Assembly: GCF_035046505.1 (NCBI RefSeq)
Contig: NC_089830.1
Location: 20,571,561 to 20,635,560 of the forward strand
From: Tiliqua scincoides
Taxonomy: Eukaryota > Chordata > Lepidosauria > Squamata > Scincidae
DNA length: 64,000 nt
Direction of reading: 5' to 3'
The notes beneath the pieces were generated by a model that saw only the letters and a program-made list of their open reading frames with translations, was not told the origin of the DNA and searched no databases. Within the stretch, counting starts at the first letter, position 1, and each line of letters begins with the position of its first letter. Below are positions 56,101 through 64,000 of the stretch, in pieces. The translations under genes were made by a program, and so were the position numbers.

Positions 56101-57628
56101 CTGTTGCCCAGTTTGGATTTTGCAGGCTAATTACAGTTTACCGCTAAATTGGGAGAAAACTAGGGTAGAGGAGGTAGCGTGTGAGCCCAGGGTTCATGCA
56201 CACAGTGAGACCCACACGCAGGGGGACAGGAACACTGCTTGGAACAACTTCGCCTCTGTTCCCTAGGTACCCTTGCTGGACATCTCTGCAGTCCCAATTT
56301 ATAGCAGTTGTATGCTAGTTTAACTGTCATGGCTGCCTTCAAAGGCTCTTGGGAATTGTAGTTTGGAATTATCAGTTTGAGGATGCTGAGCGGTTTTTAA
56401 CAGGGAATCTGATAGAAATTTAACAGGGATTTCTGTTAGAAATCCCTAACCACCAGCCCCGTCTTTTGGTTTATGTTCCTCGAGGAGAGGGAAGGCCTGT
56501 TAAGTCAATCTGTGTAACAGATATAACCTCTGTTGTGCAATGCGACTGTTCACTGTTTTGTGCCCACTTCAGTGACTCCAAGGGCCAAACTAGATGTGCG
56601 ATTGGATGCGTGGTTTTTCAGCTGTACATAGTAATAATAATAATAACAGTATTTATATACCGCTTTTCAACAAAAAGTTTCCAAAGCAGTTTACAGAAAA
56701 AAATCAAATAACTAATGGCTCCCTGTCCCAAAAGGGCTCACAATCTAAAAAGATGCAACACCAGCAGACAGCCACTAGAAAAGACACTGCTGGGGGGAGG
56801 TGGGCCAGTTACTCTCCCCCTGCTGAATAAAAGAGGAGCACCCACTTGAAAAAGTGCCTCTTACCAGTTAGCAGGGGTAAAGACTGGGTGCCACTACCCA
56901 GTCCTGATCTGGATTAGGACCATGGCTTGGGTGGGAGATTTTAAGACTTTCCCTCTCCTGTGGTTCTAGTCCAGCTTAGCACCTGCCCTCCCCACATGGC
57001 TGCTATTTCACAAGCAAAAATGTTACCATTGGTACCGATAGGAGATTCCTTTTTGGAAGAAGAACTTAGAATCCCATGACTTTATAGGTGATCCTTGCAA
57101 CTGCAGGCTCCTAAAGAGACTGAAAGACTCTCACCCACATACACTTAAAGGCACAAGGGTAATCATGACCCTTCTGGAATTGGAAGTCTTAGCATTCCTT
57201 CCAGTGTATATCTACTGCTCTCTTCCACCATTTGCGACTTAAGAGGTCTTCCTTGTCTCCCCTTGCAGGTTCATTGAGCACAACAAGCTGGAAGCAATCT
57301 CCAAGAATGCCTTCAGAGGTCTAAAAGGCCTTCTTCATCTGTGAGTGATTCTTGGTCACCCCAGATTCCCATTTAGAGCAGGACCGACCCATCCATGAGG
57401 CCAACTGGGGCAGGCACCTCAGGCAGTGGCTTGTTAAGAGGTTCCCACGTTCATCTGCCTGCCTGCCTTGACTGCTCCTGTTCCTCATAATTCTTGGATT
57501 TGAAAAGGAGGAGGGGAACAGTTTAGGAGAGGAAGTGTGGAGGAGAGGAAGAATGTGGACTTGTGTGTATCCTGGGAGACACTCTAGCCCACCACTCTCC
57601 TCCCCTCCACATGTTTTCATCCATGTCA

Positions 57629-57666
<38 letters not shown>

Positions 57667-60600
57667 CCCCCCCCCCAAACTAGAGAGTGGGAGGAGGAGA
57701 AATGGGGGCAGAAGTAGCAATAATGGCAGCCTTTGGCATACCATCTCAGCCACCTGGTAGTCTTGCCCTGACCCAGATCCTCACAATCCTACCTCCTTCA
57801 GATGTTACATCCAGTATTCACCATCCTCCCTCCATTCCCTTTTATTCCCATCTTGCTGTTATTCAGCATACCCTTCCCAACGTCTCTGCGGTGTAGATGC
57901 TGCTCCTGTTCCAATAACTCAAGCATCACCATAACACATTTTAACCATTTGTCTTTCTACCTTGACATGGACCCGGTTCTCATTGGGGTTAGTGAACTTG
58001 TGTCTGAGCAGTACTGCTTCCAGCTATGGAGGAGAGGGGGCCGTCTCCCCTCATGGTATGTTCCCCCGCAAAAAAATCTCTGCACATGGAAAACCAGTGT
58101 TGCAGGGTGTATGCATCTAGATCTCGATGTGGAGGGGTTTTGCTTTGTTTTCATATAAGAAAGAGCTGTCAGTTTTGCGATCCCTCTACCTGCATTTTGA
58201 ATTGGTACAGCCTAGAAACAGGCTTACTGTCTCAACCAAACCAGGCTCTACATGCACACCCCTTTCATACCTTCGCTGTACTACCTCCAAATCCACTGCA
58301 GCTTCCTTCCCACTTACCTTATTCAGACCCGCAAAGTGCTTGAATCCACCAGCGTTCCTGTTGCCTCCCCTCTGAGTTCTCCTCCTCTTTCCCTGCAGGA
58401 ATTTGGCCAACAATAGCCTGCAGACCTTACCGAGGCACCTCTTCCGGGGCTTGGATGCGTTGACCACAGTGTGAGTGTGGGGCAGGGGGAAGGAGAGGCA
58501 AAAAGGGTAACAGACACAGGTAGCGGGAATGATGAGAATTCAGCAATGCAGTCTCCTCCCTTACTGGATTTTGTGGAGTGTTTTAGCATACATACCTAGA
58601 TTTATTGGAGTGTTTTACATACTGTCCAGTTTTTCCATAAAGTGTTAATCATCTGTCCTCCACAGGCCTTGAAAACAGCAAATATGTCTATTTGGAAAGG
58701 TGGCTATGGGGGTGGTGGTGGTGAAAGGAAAGCCATACACCAGCATTGAGGTCTAGGCACGTGACATACTGTATTTTTCGCTCCATAAGACGCACCTGAC
58801 CATAAGACGCACCTAGTTTTTAGAAGAGGAAAACTTACTTTTAAAGTAAGCCTGCCCTCCCCATGTGGCACCTGCGCAAATGAGGACCTTGCCCCCTTTG
58901 TTCTCCGCCTGCCCTCCCCCTGTGGCGCCTGTGCAAATGAGGACCTTGCCCCCGGTGCAGACCTTGCCCCCAGTATTCGCTCCATAAGACGCACACACTT
59001 CCCCCCCCACTTTTTTGGGGGGAAAAAGTGCGTCTTATGGAGCGAAAAATACGATAACATGCACGTCCAATAGAGATGGAAATTCTAGAGAGGTATGGGA
59101 GGTTCAGACGTGTTTCAGAAGACATTGCTAGCATCTGAGCCCAGTGGACAAAACAGAGGCATTGTATGACCAAGGGTGTGAGCCAGAATGCAAGACTGAG
59201 GGTACGGAAAGAGCACAAAGTGGACAGAGAAGTGAATGGAAGAGTGAGGGAGGCAAGGTGAAGGGGGAGGCTGCTTCTAGTGGAGGGGGAATGGAAGGGT
59301 TCCCAGATTTTCTTAGTAGGGGGAGAGTTGGCCCAGTGCCTATCTCTGGTAGATCGGGGTCGAGTATGATCACGATCCAGCTTCTTTCCTGGCAGGGACT
59401 TGCGGGGAAATGCCTTCCACTGTGACTGCAAACTGAAATGGCTGGTGGAGTGGGTGAGGCAGACCAATGCCCTGGTCGAGCCCATCCAGTGCCAGTCACC
59501 TGCCGAGCTTAACCAAACGGACCTCCGCGAACTCCGTCCTTCTGGCTTCAACTGTATCACCACTGGTACGGTGCTCTTTTGGTCCTCTTGGAAGTTCCTT
59601 CCTTTAATCTCTCTATCTCTCTGTTTCTCTCTCTGTGTATGTGTTCAGATTTATTTATTTTTTTGCATTTTTATGCATCCTTCCTCCAAGTTGCTCAGGG
59701 TGGGGTCTACAATTCCCTCCCTCCTTTTGTCCACACAATGACCCTGTAAGGTAGACGAGGCTGAGACACAATGACTGGCCCAAGGCCACCCAGGAAACTT
59801 CACAGCCAAGCAGGGATTTGAACCCAGATCTTCTACGTCTAAGTCTAAATCCAGTACTACTACACCACCCTTGGCTCTTCACACTTTACCTATGGTATTT
59901 TCGCTAGCCACTTGTATCACAAATCTAGGCGTGCTTTCTCAGAAGTAAGTTCCTCTGTAGTCAATGGGACTTACTCTCAGGCAGCCTTGAAAAAGCAAAG
60001 GAAAACACATGGCCAACATAAACCAGCACATACAAATAGATCAAAGATGACCCAGTGTGATAGAGCAACAATAAGAGTCATCCTTGTAAGCAAGAAAGAA
60101 GCACAAATCAGCAATATTTTTTCTTTGGAATTCTTGTTTACCGAACAGATGCATGCCATCATCATCATCAAAGCATTTTCTGCAGAGAGAAAAGGGGAAG
60201 AGCTCTAATTAGCCAAACCACAGCAAAGCAGATTATTTGAAAATGGTCAGGGATCGTTAAACCCCAAACAAACAAAATGTGGATGGCTCTGCACGGGGTA
60301 AATCTGGGGTTTATTTTATTCTTTTGACCCCTTTATAACCCCCTCCTCTCCCCCCTCACCTTTCAGCCTGCCCCCAAAAGTCCCCTGAAGCAGCTTTCAG
60401 AAACCCACAACAGTCCACGACAAACAAATTGCATCAATAAATCAGAATAACTGAGAAGTGGTAGCAGGAAATCATTAAACCACAGAAGGCGGTGAAAAGG
60501 ATGAGATCAGTCCAAGAGTCCAGTGAAAGAAAAGAGGCTTTACTCAGTGCCAGAGTGCTGTTGAGAAGAGGCCAGTCAGGCCTTATAGCAGCCGTTTTCA

Positions 60601-63600
60601 ACCAGTGTGCTGTGGCAAACTGGTGTGCTGCGAATGGTCTGCAGGTGTGCCGTGAGAGTTTGGGGAGGGTCATTTATTAGTAGAGTCACTGGGGGATGTG
60701 AGCCCCCTACCAACAGCATGGTGTGCCTTGTCAATTGTCAAAAAACTGATGGTGTGCCTTGACAATTTTAGCACCTTGTCGGTGTGCCACTAGACAAAAA
60801 AGGTTGCAAATCACTGCCTTATAGGGTGCAGAGTTCCAAAACCTGTATGCTACCGCAGAAAGGCTCTGTCCTGTGTCTCCATCAACCAGGCTCCTGAATG
60901 CGGAACACAGAGCAAGATCCCCAGTTATGTTTTGACACAGAACTCAGGACTCTAAGAGCCCAATCCTAGGCAAGTCTACTCAGAAGTAAGTTCCATTATA
61001 GTCAATGGGGCTTACTCCCAGGAAAGTGTGGATAGGATTGTAGCCTAAGGGCGCAATCCTAACCCCTTATGTCAGTGCTTTCCAGCACTGGCATAGCAGT
61101 GCCAATGGGACATGTGTTGCTATCTGCAGTTGGGTGTCACTCACAGAGGTCTCCTCAAAGTAAGGGAATGTTTGTTCCCTTACCTCGGAGCTGCATTGCC
61201 CTTATGTCAGTGCTGGAAAGCACTGACATAAGGGGTTAGGATTATGCCCTAAATTGTATAAGGCTGCATTTCTATATGCACTTAACTGCATAAGGCTGAG
61301 ATGCCTTTAAAGGGAGATTGGACAGATTTATGGAGGAAAAGTCTACTACAGGTTACAAGCCATGATGACTGTGTGTAACCTCTGAGTTTCAGAGGCAGCC
61401 TATCCCAGCCATTTTCAACCACTGTGCCGTGGCACACTAGTGTGCCGCGAGTGGTCCACAGCTGTACTAGTGGAATTTGGGGAAGGTCATTTATTAGTAG
61501 GTCCAATGGGGATGTGAGCCCTCCGCTGGCAGCATGGTGTGCCTTGTCAATTGTCAAAAACCTGATGGTGTGCCTCGACAATTTTAGTGGCCTTGTCAGT
61601 GTGCCATGAGATGAAGAAGGTTGAAAAATCGCTGGCCTATCCCTAAATGCCAGGTGTAAGGGAGTGGCAGCCGGAGGTAGGTAGGTATCTTTTTGCCTTG
61701 TGTGCTCCCAGGAGCATCAGGTTGGCTACTATGAGATACAGGAAGCTGGAATGGATGGCTCTTGGCCTGATCCAGCAGGGTTCTATAACTGGGTGAAAGT
61801 CCCACCAAAACACTTACTTCTAACTAGACATGCCTAGCATTGCACAGTAAGGCTACAATCCTATCCCCACTTTCCTGGGAGTAGATTCTTTGACCATAAT
61901 GTGACTTACCTCTGAGCAGACATGCTCAGGATCGCACAGCAAGAGAGATATAATTTTAGGAGAGTTGCGTAACTGAATGGACGCACATCACCTTGAATGT
62001 GTTTTGAGTGAACGAGACAAAAATACATGAATGAATAGATGGATGAATGAACTGCTTTTCTGTGCCAAAGGCCACGCCACATGGCTATTGTGCTCCATTC
62101 ATTGTGTGGACTGTGCCAATTGCACACAGCCAGCAAGTGCCCATGTCTGCCGCGTAGCCAAGCCTGATTTTGTCTGATCTCGGAAGCTAAGCAGGGTCAG
62201 GCCTGGTTAGTACTTGGACCGCCTGGGAATACTGGGTGCTGCAGGCTTATACCATAGTCTTTCGAGACTGAAGGTTGCCAACCAGCCAAGCATTGGTTCC
62301 ACAAGGGGTGCTGTGTGAGGGCCAAGCCCGGCTCATTCATAAGTCTGACTGAGTCAGTCGCCTCAGGCAGCAGATTGGCTACAGGGGGGTACCCACCTCT
62401 GTCTTCCCACTTGCATCCACTACCTTTTCTTCTCTTCCTTCCACTCCCTGGATTGGAAAAAGATGAATGAGGGATGGGGTGGAAGAGTTAAGCAGTGGCG
62501 CCACTAAGGTTTACATCACCTTGTGCAGGAGGCCAGTGTGTCACCACCATGGTGGGTCTCCTCCTATGCAGTGGGTGGGGCAACACCTTGAGTGGCAGGT
62601 GTGGTGATATACCATTGCCCCACCCCCCAATGGTTTTTTGGCTATAACTTTTGATAGCATGGAGATATTTCAATGCGATTGCATTCTGCATGATATATAA
62701 CATGATGGTATTATTCAAAAATACTGAGTTTTTTAAAATTTTTGGCCAGCAGTGGTGTCACCCCCTCTGTGCGTGTCACCCAGTGCAGCCTGCACCCCCT
62801 GCACCTCCATAGCAACGCCACTGAGAGTATGTGTGGAGTGCAGGAGAGTGGTGGGCTGGAGTGTTGGCCTCTCCAGATGAAACGTGCACCCAGCAGAGCA
62901 ACTGAGTTCCACTCTGGGCAATAGAAGCCCCAGAAGGAGGAGGAGGAGGGCCTCCCACTTCTGGTCTTGCTCTAATGTCCTTCATCCTCCCTGCAGACCT
63001 TGTTCTCTTTGATACGCTGCCAGACCACTCGCTCTCAGTGGAAACCTTCACCTACCACAAGGAGCAGAAGTTGGTGATTGCTCAACCCTTTGCTGGTCGC
63101 TGTAGCTTCATGGAGTGGGACCGTTTGATGGGAAAGTTCCGCACTTACGCCAACATTCCCGGTAAGGTTCTTGTACCTTTTCCCCTACTGATGCTCCTGG
63201 AGATGGATTCTGCCTTGGATCCTTGGGGGTCAGAATGAACGGGCCAGGTTGTTTGTAATGATTATCTGAGCGCCCTGCCCTAAAATCCTATGGCATCCAC
63301 CTACTCTTTGGCATTCTTCTCAGGGGCCTTCTCCACCTCTGGTGTTCCTCTTGTGTCAGTGGTTGTGACTTGTGCAACAGATCCCATAGAGTGGTGGTTC
63401 CCAAACATTTTAGCACCCAGACCCATTTTTTAGAACAACACTCTTTCAGGACCCACCTAGGTTCACGAAACTTGAGAGAGAGAGAGAGAGAGAAATTATT
63501 TACTTACTTACTTACAAGTAATAATAGCCTGAAAAAAGACACTCAGATTTATCTCCCTATGTTTATACATGCTTGCAAGCTGCAGGAACTGAGCTCTTTG

Positions 63601-64000
63601 TAGGGCATTTTGTAGGCCACCTTGCAAACTGCAGGAGCTGAGCTGTTTGCAGGGCAATTAGCAGCTCTGATTTTTGAATAGCCTTGGGGCTTAAGCAGTT
63701 AGATATCTGACCTTGCCATCACCCATATTATCATTGAAGGCTCTACCCCGGTGCTACGCAACCCGCCAAAAATCAAGTGGCACCCCACCGGTGGGTTGCA
63801 ACGCAGAACTTGAGAGCTGCTGCAGCAGAGCATTCTCTCCCCACCCTTTCCTCTTCCCAGGCTCCTCTACGATAGTTTGCAAACCTCTCGTGATCGACAG
63901 CCAGCTGTACGTGGTGGTGGCCCAGCTCTTTGGAGGTTCACACATCTACAAACAGGATGAAGCCACAGGACAGTTCCGCCGCACACAGGCCATCGAGGGC
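46941..64000 (+). CDS. LGI4: LGI4, exons 1-8 (3' end beyond the window)
   Basis: LGI proteins are secreted and bind ADAM22-family receptors; LGI4 acts in Schwann-cell maturation and myelination. Exons 46941-47134, 53190-53261, 54475-54546, 57269-57340, 58399-58470, 59396-59565, 62997-63161 and 63861-64000 join in frame to 319 residues; family members have about 540. Residues 1-27 are a signal peptide with an eight-Leu run. The LRRNT has Cys35, 39, 41 and 48. LRR segments span about 65-161. The LRRCT has Cys170, 172, 193 and 214 ([11 protein letters not shown]), with a possible N-glycosylation site NQT at 200. EPTP/EAR repeats start near 219 ([32 protein letters not shown]). [14 protein letters not shown] and QPFAGRC look most like mammalian LGI4 as I remember it, and FXYD1 next door agrees. 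LGI1-like residues elsewhere leave some doubt about the paralogue. Confidence 0.93.
47135..52200 (+). repeat. Tandem array of about 5 kb that repeats the LGI4 exon 1 donor
   Basis: Units of 65-76 bp begin GTAAGTGGGGCTGGGCTGGG, continue ATCTAAGGATGGAGACCCC and a G run, and end in AGTGTTCCCT or GTCTCTGTGTGT just before the next GTAAGT. I count about 69 GTAAGT copies by eye, including the true donor. Four unit types alternate to give higher-order periods of about 280 and 355 bp. Units after about 51890 are more diverged, some with GAAAGT. It lies wholly in intron 1. Confidence 0.95.
52201..53189 (+). other. LGI4 intron 1, unique 3' part
   Basis: Poly-G and poly-C runs near 52279 and 52640, then unique-looking DNA. 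A CT-rich tract (53158-53187) precedes the exon 2 acceptor. Confidence 0.5.
53190..53261 (+). CDS. LGI4: LGI4 exon 2 (LRR 1)
   Basis: 72 nt between TCTCTGCAG and CT|GTAAGG, encoding [20 protein letters not shown] then LQL and a split Leu. Strong match to LGI-family LRR1. Confidence 0.94.
53262..54474 (+). other. LGI4 intron 2
   Basis: No mobile element recognised with confidence. Short diverged repeats of TGTGCAAATGAATTTGCACG type lie near 53430-54000. Confidence 0.4.
54475..54546 (+). CDS. LGI4: LGI4 exon 3 (LRR 2)
   Basis: 72 nt between CCCCTCCTAG and CT|GTGAGT, encoding [20 protein letters not shown] then LEYL. Same phase as its neighbours. Confidence 0.95.
54982..55095 (+). mobile_element. 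Tigger/mariner-like left end
   Basis: ACAGTCAGTTCTTGTTATCT and TAGATATCAAATTAGCGGAT resemble the element at 12425-12798. The other end was not found with certainty. Confidence 0.5.
55310..55650 (+). repeat. Two diverged direct repeats of about 188 bp
   Basis: CCCTATGGAAAGTGAAA...GAGCCACAC occurs at about 55310 and 55498. Each copy continues with GAATGGTC and CTCCAGAAGG-like or CTCTAGAAGG segments. It lies in LGI4 intron 3; origin unknown. Confidence 0.6.
56632..56890 (-). mobile_element. Interspersed repeat, copy 4, in LGI4 intron 3
   Basis: Minus strand ends AAGCGGTATATAAATACTG with an (ATT)n tail. It is closely similar to 22463-22720. Confidence 0.78.
57269..57340 (+). CDS. LGI4: LGI4 exon 4 (LRR 3)
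   Basis: 72 nt between CCCCTTGCAG and CT|GTGAGT, encoding [20 protein letters not shown] then [13 protein letters not shown] is close to the LGI4 form ISKNALRGL. Confidence 0.95.
57341..58398 (+). other. LGI4 intron 4
   Basis: A (CT)n run at 57630-57662 followed by poly-C. No mobile element firmly recognised. Confidence 0.45.
58399..58470 (+). CDS. LGI4: LGI4 exon 5 (LRR 4)
   Basis: 72 nt between TTCCCTGCAG and GT|GTGAGT, encoding [20 protein letters not shown] then LTTV. Contains the sequon NNS. Confidence 0.95.
58765..59056. mobile_element. DNA element with 25-bp inverted ends in LGI4 intron 5
   Basis: TGTATTTTTCGCTCCATAAG starts it and CTTATGGAGCGAAAAATACG ends it. Internal extra copies of CCATAAGACGCAC and a direct repeat of ATGAGGACCTTGCCCCC are present. 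Superfamily not settled. Confidence 0.72.
59396..59565 (+). CDS. LGI4: LGI4 exon 6 (LRRCT)
   Basis: 170 nt between TCCTGGCAG and G|GTACGG. Encodes [19 protein letters not shown] to GFNCITT, the cysteine-capped end of the LRR domain. The donor GTACGG is weaker than the others. Confidence 0.95.
59645..59885 (-). mobile_element. tRNA-type SINE in LGI4 intron 6
   Basis: The minus strand begins GAGCCAAGGGTGGTGTAGTA, has GGGTTCAAATCCCTGC (B box) and ends ATGCATAAAAATGCAAAAAA. Second-best copy of its family here. Confidence 0.8.
59924..59985. repeat. Short palindromic repeat, copy 10 (partial)
   Basis: TCTAGGCGTGCTTTCTCAGA and AAGTTCCTCTGTAGTCAATG then GGACTTACTCTCAGG. Confidence 0.55.
60589..60816 (+). 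mobile_element. hAT-type element, family E, copy
   Basis: Ends CAGCCGTTTTCAACC and GGTTGCAAATCACTG; CCTTATAG stands on both sides (60581-60588 and 60817-60824). Confidence 0.9.
60958..61048. repeat. Short palindromic repeat, copy 11
   Basis: CCCAATCCTAGGCAAG and GGATAGGATTGTAG ends with AGTAAGTTCCATTATAG and CAATGGGGCTTACT arms. Confidence 0.7.
61049..61250. mobile_element. MITE family M1, copy 4, with long inverted ends
   Basis: GCAATCCTAACCCCTTATGT and ACATAAGGGGTTAGGATTAT ends; GTCAGTGCTTTCCAGCACTG is itself palindromic. AAGGGAATGTTTGTTCCCTT is an inner hairpin. Confidence 0.78.
61295..61785 (+). mobile_element. CR1 3' end interrupted by a hAT element
   Basis: 61295-61405 encodes [14 protein letters not shown]-like ORF2 end and the 3' UTR start; 61635-61785 continues to CTGATCCAGCAGGG. 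The hAT copy at 61406-61634 sits between. Confidence 0.82.
61406..61634 (+). mobile_element. hAT-type element, family E, copy inside CR1
   Basis: Ends CAGCCATTTTCAACC and GGTTGAAAAATCGCTG; GCCTATCC on both sides (61398-61405 and 61635-61642). Confidence 0.92.
61850..61939. repeat. Short palindromic repeat, copy 12
   Basis: GGCTACAATCCTATCCCCAC and AGACATGCTCAGGATCGCAC ends. A half copy directly precedes it at about 61800-61849. Confidence 0.65.
62130..62284 (+). mobile_element. 5S rRNA-derived SINE in LGI4 intron 6
   Basis: TGTCTGATCTCGGAAGCTAA, GGTCAGGCCTGGTTAGTACT and GGGTGCTGCAGGC are 5S-like. A short internal deletion removes the TGGGAGA step after TACTTGGA. The tail CTTTCGAGACTGAAGG then GTTGCCAACC follows. 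Confidence 0.9.
62493..62823. mobile_element. hAT-type element, CAGTGGCG family
   Basis: Ends CAGTGGCGCCACTAAGG and CATAGCAACGCCACTG. No clear duplication. Contains TGGCTATAACTTTTGATAGC and GTGTCACC motifs. Confidence 0.65.
62997..63161 (+). CDS. LGI4: LGI4 exon 7 (first EPTP/EAR repeat)
   Basis: 165 nt between CCTCCCTGCAG and G|GTAAGG. Encodes [20 protein letters not shown] to FRTYANIP, with [10 protein letters not shown] matching the LGI beta-propeller blade. Confidence 0.95.
63390..63822 (+). mobile_element. hAT-type element, family C2-like, in LGI4 intron 7
   Basis: GTGGTTCCCAAACATTTTAG and CACCCAGACCCATTTTTTAG at the left; the right end is near ACTTGAGAGCTGCTG. It holds (GA)n at 63474-63493 and (TTAC)n just after. 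It reaches to within about 40 bp of the exon 8 acceptor. Confidence 0.6.
63861..64000 (+). CDS. LGI4: LGI4 exon 8, start only (second EPTP/EAR repeat)
   Basis: After CTCTTCCCAG it encodes [20 protein letters not shown], then [12 protein letters not shown] and [11 protein letters not shown]. The reading frame is open to the window edge. In the family this is the long last exon carrying the remaining EAR repeats. Confidence 0.94.

Noticed and set aside
1-64000. Retroviral or other virus-like element
   Set aside because: No paired long terminal repeats, primer-binding-like site or recognisable gag, pol or env-type frame was seen anywhere in the window.

Overview
This is vertebrate nuclear DNA. 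It most likely comes from a squamate reptile, and more likely a lizard than a snake. The evidence is the repeat landscape: CR1-type LINE 3' ends with a (TTCTTATG)n tail, tRNA-type SINEs, L2-like pieces, 5S-rRNA-derived SINEs, many short hAT-type DNA elements with clean 8-bp target duplications, and a short palindromic repeat (GCAATCCTA...TAGGATTGC) that I associate with lepidosaur genomes. The species assignment is an inference; no sequence search was possible. I saw no prokaryotic features, tRNA genes or CRISPR array, and nothing I could defend as a retrovirus or other virus-like element.

Three host genes can be supported, and all are read as spliced exons. (1) FXYD1 (phospholemman) lies on the minus strand at 15276-20233. 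All six coding exons can be found, with consensus splice sites and matching phases, giving a complete 93-residue protein. (2) LGI4 lies on the plus strand from 46941 and runs off the window end. Eight exons give 319 residues: signal peptide, LRRNT, four leucine-rich-repeat exons of exactly 72 nt, LRRCT and the first two EPTP/EAR repeats. (3) The first coding exon of FXYD7 is probable on the minus strand at 4086-4110; the rest would lie before position 1. The order FXYD7-FXYD1-LGI4, with LGI4 head-to-head to FXYD1, matches human 19q13.1. This supports the paralogue calls.

Layout. 1-4 kb: a minisatellite, repeats and GC-rich DNA in the presumed FXYD7 first intron. 4.1-15.2 kb: intergenic DNA with CR1, hAT, Tigger-like and L2 remnants. 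15.3-20.2 kb: FXYD1. 20.2-46.5 kb: a long, repeat-rich interval between the two head-to-head genes, holding a CpG-rich patch near 30.6-30.8 kb, a TATA-like site near 24.4 kb and many nested transposons. 46.5-64 kb: LGI4 with its CpG-rich first exon.

The most striking structure is in LGI4 intron 1. A tandem array of about 5 kb starts at the exon 1 splice donor itself and repeats that donor (GTAAGT) about 69 times by my eye count, with higher-order units of about 280 and 355 bp. Second is a LINE/SINE pair: a 5'-truncated LINE with an 11-bp target duplication ends in the same tail as the 5S-derived SINEs in this window. I did not find a convincing new gene system; the novelty here is in repeat structure and its possible effect on splicing.

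In function, FXYD1 and FXYD7 are small single-pass regulators of the Na,K-ATPase. LGI4 is a secreted ligand of ADAM22-family receptors in peripheral glia. Their linkage is conserved synteny, not an operon-like arrangement.
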